A stretch of 64,000 bases of DNA from Alicyclobacillus sendaiensis NBRC 100866. GTDB lineage: Bacteria > Bacillota > Bacilli > Alicyclobacillales > Alicyclobacillaceae. The DNA is taken from contig NZ_BCRQ01000003.1 in assembly GCF_001552675.1 (NCBI RefSeq), positions 1-64,000 on the forward strand, written 5' to 3'. Each line of letters opens with the position of its first letter. The stretch's first letter is position 1. Below the pieces are notes generated by a model. That model saw only the letters and a program-made list of their open reading frames with translations, had not been told where the DNA came from and searched no databases. This document shows positions 33,606 through 43,900 of the stretch, piece after piece. The translations under genes and the position numbers were made by a program.

Positions 33606-33624
33606 CGGGCGGCAGCGCCGCCCG
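33606..33624 (-). terminator. GC-rich hairpin between prpC and prpD
   Basis: CGGGCGGC (33606-33613) and GCCGCCCG (33617-33624) make an 8-bp stem with a 3-base loop. No T-run follows, so processing, pausing or mRNA stabilisation is more likely than full termination. Confidence 0.5.
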
Positions 33625-33665
33625 CTCACACGTTCGAGGATGCAGGCGCCAGTTGCTGCGCCGAC

Positions 33666-34778
33666 TTACGCCTTCAGGCCGCGCGGCCCTGTGTACAGCA
33701 CGCGCGGGCGGAAAATGCGGTTATTTGCCAACTGCTCCATGACGTGCGCCGAAAGCCCCACGACGCGCGCCGCGAAAAACACCGGCGTGAAGAGCGGGAC
33801 CGGAATGCCGAGCATGTACATGACCGGCGCCGCGTAGTAGTCGAGGTTCGGGTAGAGCCCCTTCTCCTCCCGCATGATGGTCTCGCCTGCCACGCACATG
33901 GCAAGCCACTTCTTGGCTTCGGGATTCGATCCGGCCATCTCCTGCAGCGCTTCCTTCATCATCTGCGCGCGAGGATCCATCTTACGCATGTACACGCGAT
34001 GGCCGAATCCCATGATCTTCTCCTTGTTCGCAAGCTTCTCCCGGATCAGCCGCTCAAAGCCCTCCACGGTCTCGGCTTCGAGGAGCATCTCCATGACCGC
34101 CTCGTTTGCGCCGCCGTGCAGCGGCCCCTTCAGCGACGCCACCGCACCTGTGAGCGCGCCGTACATGTCCGACAGCGTCGACGTGATGACGCGCGCCGCG
34201 AAGGTGGAGTTCGGCAGTTCGTGCTCGCAGTAGACCATGAGCACCTGGTCAAAGTACTTGACCTCATCGGCGTTTGGCTCGCGGCCGGTGATCATATAGA
34301 GGCCATTCGCGACATACGACAGCTCCTCCTTGGGCGGAATCGGGTCCGCGCCGTGCGCGATGTGATGGCTTGCCGCGACAATCTGCGGCACCTGGGCCAA
34401 AAGGCGCATCGCGCGCTCCCGATTCGCGGCGGGAGACTGATCATCCAGATTGGGATCAAATCCCGACAGGGCCGACACGCCCGTGCGCAACATGTCCATG
34501 GGATGCGTGGTCGGCGGCAACTGCTTGAGGATGGCCCAGATGTTCAGCGGCACCTGGCGGTACGACCTCAGCGCGCGCTCAATCGCCTGCCGCTCCTCGT
34601 CGTTAGGCAAGCGCTTGTCAATCAGCAGGCCAATGAGATCAATATACGACACTTTCTTGGCGAGATCGATGAGGTCGTATCCGCGCAGGACAATCTCTTC
34701 GTGATCGACGTCCAGGAATGAGATCTCGGTCTCACACGCGATCACGTTTTCCAAACCGGGTCTGTACGCTTCGGACAT
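33666..34778 (-). CDS. prpC: 2-methylcitrate synthase
   Basis: Citrate synthase-family protein of 370 residues. Catalytic histidines appear in GPLHGGANE (about 218-226) and [15 protein letters not shown] (about 256-270); the aspartate is in [18 protein letters not shown] (about 310). The N-terminus [17 protein letters not shown] is that of short Gram-positive citrate synthases. Position ahead of prpD and prpB points to propionyl-CoA as a substrate, giving 2-methylcitrate, as in B. subtilis MmgD. A citrate synthase with dual specificity is possible. Confidence 0.9.
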   Translation of the reverse strand: MSEAYRPGLENVIACETEISFLDVDHEEIVLRGYDLIDLAKKVSYIDLIGLLIDKRLPNDEERQAIERALRSYRQVPLNIWAILKQLPPTTHPMDMLRTGVSALSGFDPNLDDQSPAANRERAMRLLAQVPQIVAASHHIAHGADPIPPKEELSYVANGLYMITGREPNADEVKYFDQVLMVYCEHELPNSTFAARVITSTLSDMYGALTGAVASLKGPLHGGANEAVMEMLLEAETVEGFERLIREKLANKEKIMGFGHRVYMRKMDPRAQMMKEALQEMAGSNPEAKKWLAMCVAGETIMREEKGLYPNLDYYAAPVMYMLGIPVPLFTPVFFAARVVGLSAHVMEQLANNRIFRPRVLYTGPRGLKA

Positions 34779-34845
34779 GGGCGAGCCTCCTCGTCAGGCG
34801 CGAAGCTGCTGCCGCGCCTCATTTCGATAGCGGTTACATAACCTC

Positions 34846-34851
34846 ATTATA
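34846..34851 (-). promoter_or_regulatory. -10 element of the prp operon
   Basis: On the minus strand a perfect TATAAT lies 68 bases upstream of the prpC start. No convincing -35 is present at 16-18 bases, so activation by a regulator is possible. Confidence 0.4.
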
Positions 34852-34884
34852 CAGGAACTAGGCCAGCAAGGCGGCTTGGCAGTG

Positions 34885-34913
34885 TGTTCAGAGAAATTCG
34901 ACGGTTGTATAAT
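34885..34913 (+). promoter_or_regulatory. Promoter of the first MFS gene
   Basis: TGTTCA (34885-34890) and TATAAT (34908-34913) are separated by 17 bases. The MFS start codon is 76 bases downstream. The -35 match is weak. Confidence 0.45.
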
Positions 34914-34988
34914 GAAAGCATGTAAGCGCCCGCAAGACCTGCCCAGGGAGGTGATGCACGCGGGCGGGCAATCGTCAGAAAGCGAGGG

Positions 34989-36371
34989 ATGGTCTTGTCC
35001 ACACCCATGGTGGCCGCGCGCCTCAACCAGATGCCCCTCACGAGGTGGCACAAGCGCATCGCCGTGATCGTCGGCATCAGCTTGTTCTTCGACCTGTTCG
35101 ACATTTACCTCTCGGGCGTGCTCGGAACCGTCCTCACCAGCGCGTTCCACATTCCCAAGTCCGAGCAGGCGCTTCTGCTCTCATCCGCATTTCTCGGCAT
35201 GTTCATCGGCAGTATCGGCTTCAACGCGCTGGCGGATCGCGTCGGACGCAAGGCGGCATTTCTGGGCATTTTGTCGACTTATTCCGTCTTCACCTTCATC
35301 GCGGCCTTTAGCCCCAACGTCTCCTTCCTGATTGTCTTCCGGTTTCTCGCCGGACTTGGCATCGGGGCGCTGCTGCCGCTTTGCGACGTGTACCTGAGCG
35401 AGATCTTCCCGGCGCACAATCGCGGGCGGATCATGGCGTGGACCTACACGCTGGAATTCTGTGCGACGCCGGTGGAAGGGTTTTTGGCGCGTGCCCTCGT
35501 GACCACGCACTTCCTCATGGCGGGCTGGCGCTGGCTGTTTGTGATTGGCTCCCTCGGCGCCATCATCGTGTGGTCGCTTCAGCAAATCCTTCCAGAATCG
35601 CCCCGCTGGCTGGAATCGGTGGGCCGCCATCAAGAAGCCGAGCGGATTCTCGCGCGCTTCCTGGCCGAGGCGCCACACGAACCCGCGAACCAAGCGCCTG
35701 TCAGGGACGCGGTAGAGCCGCGGCGCGTGCCGCTCTCCACGCTGTTCACGCCGACGTACGCTAAGCGAACCGTCATGCTGTGGATTTTTCAAATCCTCCA
35801 AACCTTCGGCTACTACGGCTTCGGCACGTTGGTTCCGCTGGTCTTGGCGAGCAAGGGTTTGACCATCACCACATCGCTCACCTACGCGGCGGTGAGTTTC
35901 ATCGGCTATCCGATTGGCTCGCTGCTGTCGGTGCCCATTGTGGAGCGGATGGAACGTAAGTGGATTGTGGTGGGCTCCGCGTTTTGCATGGCCGTGTTCG
36001 GCATCCTCTTTGGCATGACCACGCAGCCGGCGCTGATCATGCTGTTTGGCTTTTTGTACACGTTATCGAGCAACATTTTCTCGAACGGCTATCACATCTT
36101 TCAGGCCGAAATTTACCCCACCTCCGTGCGCGCCACGGCTGTCGGCACGGCGTACAGCCTGAGCCGCCTGATGAGCGGCCTGATGCCGTTCATCCTGTTG
36201 CCCGTCTTGCACGCGCATGGGGCCACGGCCATGTTCTCGGTGGTAGCTGGCGCCATGGTGCTCCTCATGATTGACGTGGGGGTCCTTGGCCCCAAGACGA
36301 CGGGACGCGCACTGGAGGATGTCAACGAGCGCGTCATTGTGCAGAACGAAGGGCCGAATGTCGGCATGTAA
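34989..36371 (+). CDS. MFS transporter, sugar-porter-like
   Basis: Permease of 460 residues with 12 predicted membrane helices. The first helix carries the acidic FFDLFDIYLSGVLG; the loop 2-3 motif is ADRVGRKAAF (about 86-95), and ESPRWL follows helix 6, typical of sugar-porter/aromatic acid or niacin-type MFS members. The C-terminal half has FQAEIYPTSVRATAVGTAYSLSR split near residue 375. The substrate is not evident. It is divergent from the methylcitrate operon. A convergent terminator lies 40 bases after its stop. Confidence 0.85.
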   Translation: MVLSTPMVAARLNQMPLTRWHKRIAVIVGISLFFDLFDIYLSGVLGTVLTSAFHIPKSEQALLLSSAFLGMFIGSIGFNALADRVGRKAAFLGILSTYSVFTFIAAFSPNVSFLIVFRFLAGLGIGALLPLCDVYLSEIFPAHNRGRIMAWTYTLEFCATPVEGFLARALVTTHFLMAGWRWLFVIGSLGAIIVWSLQQILPESPRWLESVGRHQEAERILARFLAEAPHEPANQAPVRDAVEPRRVPLSTLFTPTYAKRTVMLWIFQILQTFGYYGFGTLVPLVLASKGLTITTSLTYAAVSFIGYPIGSLLSVPIVERMERKWIVVGSAFCMAVFGILFGMTTQPALIMLFGFLYTLSSNIFSNGYHIFQAEIYPTSVRATAVGTAYSLSRLMSGLMPFILLPVLHAHGATAMFSVVAGAMVLLMIDVGVLGPKTTGRALEDVNERVIVQNEGPNVGM

Positions 36372-36411
36372 ATGGCTGTGAACGCGAATGGATGGAAAGG
36401 CTGGAAGCGCA

Positions 36412-36446
36412 AAGATGGCAAGGGCATCGGCCGCCCTTGCCATCTT
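36412..36446. terminator. Convergent terminator between the two MFS genes
   Basis: AAGATGGCAAGGGC (36412-36425) and GCCCTTGCCATCTT (36433-36446) form a perfect 14-bp stem with a 7-base loop, between genes that face each other. A-rich and T-rich flanks (CAAAG, TTCATT) allow function in both directions. Confidence 0.8.
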
Positions 36447-36468
36447 CATTGCGATGCAAGCCGTTTCG

Positions 36469-37839
36469 TTACGCGACGGACTCCTCCGCGGCTTCTTCCA
36501 GAGGAAGCGCCTTGGTTTCAGGGAGCAGGACCCAAGTGCAGATGGACGCGATGGCACACAACGCGCCCAAGAGGAGGATGGCGGTTCCTTCACCCACCCT
36601 GGCGAAGAGCGGCGGGAAGACGAAGGCCGTGATGGCCGCGCCCACGCGCCCAGACGCCACCGTCCATCCTTGAACGGTGCCGCGAATTTTCGTCGGCACC
36701 AGTTCCACGCCGAGCATGCCAGAGGCGGACACGGAACCGGGCCCCATCTGCGACATGAAATTCTGCGCGCCATACAGCATGAGGCCAACCCACGGACCGA
36801 CAAAATGCCCTCGCAGCAAGCTGAACAGGACGAGGCTCGCGCCCATACCGAGAAACCCGATGATCTGCATAGGCTTGCGCCCAGCGCGATCGATGAGCGC
36901 CAAGCCCACCAAGGCGCCGGGGACGGTGAACGCGAGCTCCATGACCACCTGGAACAACCCCGAGGAAACGCCCAAGCTCTTGGCGATTAAATTCGGACCG
37001 AATAGAATGCTGGAGTATGCGACGAGATCGAACAAAAACCAGAGCAGGCACGCCGTAACGATGCGCTTCGCGTGCGTCTTGAAATAGACGGCCGCGGACG
37101 TGTCGTCTCGCTTCACGGGCGCGATGGCAGCAGGCTGTCCCACCACAGCCTCGACCACGCGTTCATACGCCGCGCTGCTCCCCTCCACGCGCGCCAGGTA
37201 GCGAGGTGTCTCCGGCAAGCGGCGCCGCAGGTAGATCACCGATGCGGAAGGAATCGCGCCAAGCCCGAGGACGATGCGCCACACCCAATCGGCGGGAACG
37301 CCGCACGCATTCAACACCATGGTCGCGAGGCCCGCAACCGCCGCACCGATGCCCCAGGTCAACCCAAAGCCGAGCGCCAGGCTCTTGCCGCGATCGCGCG
37401 CATTCGCGTTTTCGCCCATGATCACCGGCGACAGCACGTAGTCGGCCCCGACGCCAAACCCGAGGAGAAAGCGAATCGCGATGAGCTGATCGATGTTCTG
37501 CGCAAACGCCTGAGCCAACGCGGCGATGGTGAGCACCAGGACGTCCAACCCGTAGAACCGCTTGCGCCCTCGGTTGGCGAGCGGCCCGAACACAAGCGCG
37601 CCGATGGCCGCGCCCACCAGTGCGCTCCCTGTCAACAGCGAGCTCTGCCAACTGGTCAAACTTTTCTGGCCGAACGAGGCGAGAATGAAAGGCAGGACGA
37701 TACCGATGGACGAGAGGTCATAGCCGTCCGTGAAGACACCCATGCCGGTCGTCACAACCGATTTCCAGTGGAACGCGTTCCACCGCGATCGGTCGAGGGG
37801 TGCAAACATGGAAGTGCGGTCTGCGCCGACGGTGGCCAT
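36469..37839 (-). CDS. MFS transporter resembling phosphate/sugar porters
   Basis: Permease of 456 residues with 12 predicted helices. The first helix has GMGVFTDGYDLSSIGIVLP (about 32-50), close to the signature of phosphate:H+ symporter-type MFS proteins; FGPLANRGRKRFYG is the loop 2-3 motif and RRRLPETPRYLAR follows helix 6. The C-terminal tail LPETKALPLEEA is also typical of the sugar-porter superfamily. GGGAGG precedes the ATG. It has no co-directional partner here, and its substrate is uncertain. Confidence 0.83.
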   Translation of the reverse strand: MATVGADRTSMFAPLDRSRWNAFHWKSVVTTGMGVFTDGYDLSSIGIVLPFILASFGQKSLTSWQSSLLTGSALVGAAIGALVFGPLANRGRKRFYGLDVLVLTIAALAQAFAQNIDQLIAIRFLLGFGVGADYVLSPVIMGENANARDRGKSLALGFGLTWGIGAAVAGLATMVLNACGVPADWVWRIVLGLGAIPSASVIYLRRRLPETPRYLARVEGSSAAYERVVEAVVGQPAAIAPVKRDDTSAAVYFKTHAKRIVTACLLWFLFDLVAYSSILFGPNLIAKSLGVSSGLFQVVMELAFTVPGALVGLALIDRAGRKPMQIIGFLGMGASLVLFSLLRGHFVGPWVGLMLYGAQNFMSQMGPGSVSASGMLGVELVPTKIRGTVQGWTVASGRVGAAITAFVFPPLFARVGEGTAILLLGALCAIASICTWVLLPETKALPLEEAAEESVA

Positions 37840-37981
37840 AGGAAACGCCTCCCTGTACTCGTGTCACCTCCATGGTAGAACCGGTTTGTAAATGGCGCGT
37901 GAACGACCTCTTGCCACCATGTAAAGAAACGGCAAAGACACACCATCAGGCGCGGCAGGAGGTCCATGGCCTCCTGCGCGA

Positions 37982-40900
37982 TCAAACATCCGATGGCCCG
38001 TTTCGAAACGTCGCGGTGGCGGGCAGCGCATGCGTAGTGCTCGACGCGCGCAGCTGCCGAACCCACTCGCGAATCTCGACGGGTTCCTTGTCGGCCGCCG
38101 TGCCGCGGTCTTGGGCCTTCCCGCCGCTCCATCGCACGAGGACGTCGTGTTCCCGCCCGTCGTCGACGAGGTCGATCTCGGCCACACCCACCCCGTCGAC
38201 CGTGAGCTCTTGCGCGCGCGTGCCCTCACCCTGTGCCACCCGTTCGACGCGAATCCGGTACAGCGTCGAACCGTGGCGATACCGCACCTCAAAGCCAGGC
38301 CAGTGCTTGGGAATGCACGGTTCCACGATGAGCTTGCTCCCCCGCCGCCGCACGCCGAGGATGGCCTCCAGTCCCGCCTGGTACATCCACGAGGCCGCGC
38401 CTGTGTACCACGACCAGCCGCCCTGCCCCACGTTCGGCTCGGCCGTGTAGATGTCCGCCGACATGACGTACGGTTCGTTTCCATACCGTTCCACTTCGCG
38501 CGGGGTGTCGGCGTGATGAATCGGGTTCAGCATGGAGAAGAGCTCATACGCCTCCTCTCCCCGCCCAAGCTTCGTCCACGCGATGACGCTCCAGATGACC
38601 CCGTGCGTGTACTGCCCGCCGTTTTCGCGAATGCCCGGCGGATAGCCCTGGATGTAGCCAGGGCTCGGGCGCAGGTCTCGAAACGCCGGCTGCAGCAGAT
38701 GTGCCACGCCCAGGCGTCGATCCACGAGTTCCCTGTCGAACGACTCCATGGCGCGCACGGCCCGATCCGGCGGGGCGCCGCCCGAGATGACCGCCCAGGA
38801 CTGCGCGATGGCGTCGATCCGGCACGCGGGCGAGGCGGCCGAGCCCAGCCACAGCCCGTCGTCCGTGATGGCGCGCCGATACCACTGTCCGTCCCATGCC
38901 GACTCATTGGCCGCTTCGAACAGCTTCTCGCGCATCGCGAGCCAGCGGCCGCGGTAGGAAGCGAGCGACGGGTGGTCGATCTCGGCCACGCGCCGCAGCA
39001 CATCGGCCAAAAACCACGCCAGCCACACGCTCTCCCCCCGGCCCTTGGCGCCGACTCGGCTCAGGCCGTCGTTCCAGTCGCCGATGCCGATGAGCGGCAG
39101 GCCGTGATCGCCGAAGTGAAGCGCGCGTTCGACGGCCCGCGCCACGTGCTCCGCCAGCGTGCCTTCCGTCTGACTCCAGACGCAGTCCTCGTATCGCTCC
39201 AGTTCCCCGCCTGCAAGGGGCGCGCTCACGAGATACGGAACGCGCTCGTCGAGGATGGCCCTATCGCCCGTCGCCTCGATGTAGCGCGAGACCGCGTACG
39301 GCAGCCAGAGCAAGTCGTCCGAGAAGCGGGTGCGAATGCCTTTTCCAAGCTCCTCATGCCACCAGTGCTGCACGTCGCCTTCGAGGTACTGGTGGCGCGC
39401 CGCACGCAGGATCTGATGGCGCAGGGCGTCGGGACAGGCGTGAAGCAGCGCCAGGGCGTCCTGCAGCTGATCGCGGAAGCCAAACGCGCCGCCGGCCTGG
39501 TAGAACGCCGTGCGGGCCCAGAGGCGGCAGGCGAGGGCCTGGTACACGAGCCAGCCGTTCATCAGGATGTCGAAGGCGCGGTCCGGCGTGCGCACCTGGA
39601 CGCGCGTGACAAGGTCTGACCAGAACTCGGTCACCTCGCGCAGCGCGCGGTCCGCCGCGGCTTGATGGGCTAGGCGCGCGAGGCGCGCCGCCTCGCGCTC
39701 GCCCTGCGCTGCGCCGAGGAGGATGATGACCTCCGCCTGCTCGTGCGGCCCGAGGTCGAGATCGCGCGCGAGGGCGGCACAGGGCGCCTGGGTGGGACCG
39801 TCTTCCCCGCGCCACCCGTCCCCGGCGAGCAGCGCGTCGGGCCGAGCGTACGATCCGCCGCCGAGGAAGCGCGTCTTGTCGCCGAGCCAGCCGGTGGTCT
39901 GGCCGTCGCCGCCCACGGCCAGAAAGCCCACCGCGCCGCGAAACGCCTCCTGATACCGGTTTTCCGCCGCGACGGCGTCCACACCGCGGATCTTTCGCAC
40001 CACGACGAGGGGCGCCGTCGCAAACGGCTCCACGCCGAGCACCCATTCGGCGTAAGGCGCCACCCGCATGCGTCGCCGCACATCGCTTGGATTGCGAAGG
40101 CGCACCCGCATCCACTTGACGGGCTCCGCGCGATCCACGAACACCTCGAGGGCGACGAGGACGCCCCCAAAATCGCTCTCAAAGGACGTGACGCCCGGCC
40201 GGTGCGTCACCTCGTACGCACCCTCATCGCCGGCGGGCGACGGCGTGGCGCTCGCGACGATGCCGCGGTCGAGATCGGCGAGATACACAGCCTCGCCGGG
40301 TGGATCAAAGGCGGCATCGTTGTGCCAGGGCGTGAGCTTCCATTCGCGGCTGTTGCGCCACCAGGTGTAGCCGGTGCCAAGTTCCGTCACGAGCGCGCCA
40401 AAATGGGGATTGGCAAGCACGTTGGCCCACGGGCGCGGGGGCCGCAGGGAGCGCGTCACGCGCATGCGGTACGCGCGGCCGCTATCGACAAACGCCCCGT
40501 AGCCGTTCGCAAACTCTCCCTCCACCGGCCCGGCGTCGCGTGGCTCGCGCTCTGGCTCCGGCTCCAGGCGATCCGACGCCATTCTCACCGGCTCTTCGCG
40601 CCGCGTCCTCCCGCCCGTCAGTTGCGCGCCGACGCTTGGCCCACCGGCGCGCAGCGTAGCCACGGCGACGGCCTCGACGAGCGTGCGCTCGGCGCTCGAC
40701 AGCTGATCCGCCTTCACCACCGCGAGCGCCGCGTCGTGCACACCTCGGCGAGCCATCTCGCTCCGGATCCGCTCGCGCATCTCGTCTCGATAGCTGGATA
40801 GGGTCTCGTCGATCACGACGAGATCGCTCGCGAAGCCCATGTGACCGAGGTACTGGGTGAGCCGGGCGAGCTTCGCGACAAACGGGACTTCGGCCGGGGA

Positions 40901-43900
40901 GGCGAGCCGCACGGCGACAATCGGCCTGTCGCCCGAGATCCCGTGCGCCCAGAGCCCGGACTGGCCGAGCTCGTTCTGCAGGATGGCCGCCCTGCGCTCG
41001 GGCGAAAGCGCGTGACGGGACAGAAACCGCGACAGGAGTTCCATGGCGTCCTCGACGTCGTCGGGCGAAAGGTGTAACTGGCGGAGATCGATCTGCGCGC
41101 GCATCCAGGCGAGCTGCGCCGCGCGCGATCGGGCCGCGGGGTGGCGCATTTCGAACGCGCGCTCCACGACCTCGTCTTGCGCCTCGCCGAGCGCGGTGAT
41201 GACATAGAGCGCGCGCTTTTGCCCGAGCGCGAGGACCACGGTCGTGCGCAGGATGGCGGCCGGATCGGCCACCGAGCCGGCTTCACCGCGCAGGCGGTGC
41301 CAGAGCCCCCGCGGCGCGGCCAGGCTGCCGCCCCGCCCGACAAACCGCGCGCGGTGGGAGTCCCACTCGATGGGCGCCCCCTCGTCGTCCGCCACCAGGT
41401 GAAACGCCGCGTACACGCCCGGCTCGTCGTCCGATTCGGGCCTGCGCCGGGCCCAGAGCACCTGGCGCGCCTCGTCCCACCCGGTCTCGACGAACAGGCG
41501 CTGGAACGACGGGTGCGCGATGTCCGCGGAAGGCTTCGCGAGCGCGAGTTCGGCGAAGTACGTCACCTCGAGCCGGCGGACGTCTTCCCCGAGGTTCTGG
41601 AGCACGAGCCGCCGGATCTCCACGTCTCGATCCGGCGCCACGAGCACGGACCACTCGCTCTCGATACCGTCGACCACGCGCCGAAACGTCGACTTGTCCG
41701 GCCGAAACTCCGCCTCGATGTGCCCCGCGCCGCCGTGCAGAGTGGTGCGGAACATGCCGCCGCGATCGACGTCTCGCACGTACATGACCGGTCCCCGATA
41801 CGGCAGGTGTGGATCCGGCCGAAAGCGCGTGACGGCGATGCCGCGCCAGGCGATCCCGCCCTCCCCGCGCGTGTCGGCGAAACTCGTCAGGCTCCCGTTG
41901 GAGATGGCGTTCCAGGCCAGCTCGTCGCCGCTTCGCCTGCGCGCGTAGACCGGTTGGTCAAAGCTCGGCGCGTGCGCGGCGTGGACGGGTTTCAGGAGCA
42001 GCGCCGGGCGCTTCGGCATGCGCTCGTACAGCATGTATTCGGCCGCCCGCACGAGCGGCAGCCGGTGAAACCGCTCCACCCACAGGTTGTGGTGCAGGTA
42101 GTTGGCGATGGCGATGAACGCCATGCCCTGGTGGTGCGCCATGAAGCTCTGCACCACCCTGTGGCGTTCGCCTGGCGGAAGCCGGCTCGCCGTGAAGTCG
42201 ACGGCCTCGTAATAGCCGTACGGGCCCAAAGCCCCGAGTGTCCGCAATTGCCGGAGCGCCTCGGCCACCTGTCCCGGGGCGAAGGGGAGCGCGAGCATCG
42301 TCGCGTACGGCGCCACGACGAGGTTGCGCTCGAGGCCGCGGTCAAGCCCGAGCCCCGGCACGCCAAACGCCCGGTACTGATAGTTGAAGTCGCGATCGAA
42401 CGCGTAGAACCCGCTCTCGGAAATCCCGAACGGGACGCCGCGCTCTTGCGCGTAGGCGATTTGTCTCGAGACGACGCCGCGATACGTCTCCTCCCACAGC
42501 GTCCCGGGCAGGTGGCGCATCAGAAGCGCGGGCATCAGGTACTCGAACATCGTTCCGGACCAGGACAGGAGCGGCTGATGGCGGCCCACGCGCGTCATGG
42601 TGCGGGACAGCGCAAACCAGTGAGACGCGGGCACCTGGCCGGTCGCCACGGCAAAGAAGCTCGCCTGGCGCGCCTCGGACGCGAGGAGATCGTACACGAT
42701 GTTCTCGAGCTCGTTCCGATCCGCGTGAAAACCGAGCGAAAACAGCCGGAGTTCCGGGCGGTACAGCGGCTGGAAGTCCGTCTCTCGCGCGAACGCCTCC
42801 AACTCGTCCGCGAGGCGATGCGCGCGCGGCGCGACGTCCGCGCCGGCAGAAGCCCATTCGCGAAGCGCCTGGCTCAGGGCGAGCATCGCGCAGACCAGGT
42901 TGCCAGAGTCCACGGTGGAGACGTACCTCGGCGGAAGGGGCCGGAGCGTGCGCGTGTCGTACCAGTTGAACAGGTGGCCGTGCCACCGATCCAGGGACCT
43001 GAGCGTCGCCATGGTTTGCTCCAGGCGGTGCACGGCGGATTCCTTCGAGATGATTTCCAGATCTGCAGCCGCGGCGACGCACAGGAGGTAGAGCCCGATG
43101 TTGGTCGGCGACGTGCGGTGCGCAACGCGCTCCACCGGCTCAAGCTGCACGTTGTCCGGCGGCAGGTGGTGATCCTCCTCGCCGACGTACCGCTCGTAAA
43201 ACTGCCACATGGCCGCGGCCACTTCGCGAAGGTGCGCGGCAAGCTCGGGGTGCGGTTCCACGCGCGTCGGATCTAGAGGCTGGGCGAGAAATCGCGCCAC
43301 ACCATGCGCGGGCAACCACACCAGGAGCGCGAGGGCGCTCGTCAGGACCTGTGCCCATGTGCCGAAGAGACCCGGCACCGAACACGCCAACGCAACCGCG
43401 TAACCGGCCGGCTCGTAGAGAAGAGGAGCGGGCGATCCGTCCGCGCGATCCGCGTGAGCGGACGGGATCCACTCGAGGAGCCGTCGCCTCGTGACGAGCA
43501 TCCGATAGAGCGCGCGCAGGCTGGCGTCCACCTCGACCACGGCCATGAACGGCAGCGTCACGAGCATGACGAGGCTCTGCCCGAGGGCCGTCGCGGCGGA
43601 CCTCCACGACCATTCGCCGGGCCGAATGGCGTCCAGTTGGCGAAGAAAGGGCAAAAAAACGGTGATGAGCACCACCGCCCCATACGCGTAGGCAGAACCG
43701 GGCAACAGTCCCGCGCTGCCGACGCCCACGAGCAGCACGAGCGCCGGATGGACCAGGCTGTGCCGGACGTGATCGACGATGTTCCAGCGGGTGAAGCCGC
43801 ACAGATCGATGGGCCGCGGTTGGCCGTGCCGATCTCGACACACCCGGCGCAGCCAATACGTCAGCTGCCAGTCTCCGCGCACCCACCGGTGGGCGCGGCG

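Noticed and set aside
31240-33837. Plus-strand open frame of 865 codons
   Set aside because: It is antisense to prpB and prpD, has an Arg/His-rich composition typical of GC-rich shadows, and has no ribosome site.
34605-34620. GCAAGCGCTTGTC resembling the TetR operator
   Set aside because: It lies in the prpC coding sequence (codons for Lys-Arg-Leu), far from the promoter, and only the core matches.
41141-43276. Plus-strand open frame of 711 codons inside the giant synthase gene
   Set aside because: Antisense shadow of a well-supported GT84-GH94 protein; composition is Arg/His/Ala-rich with no domain.
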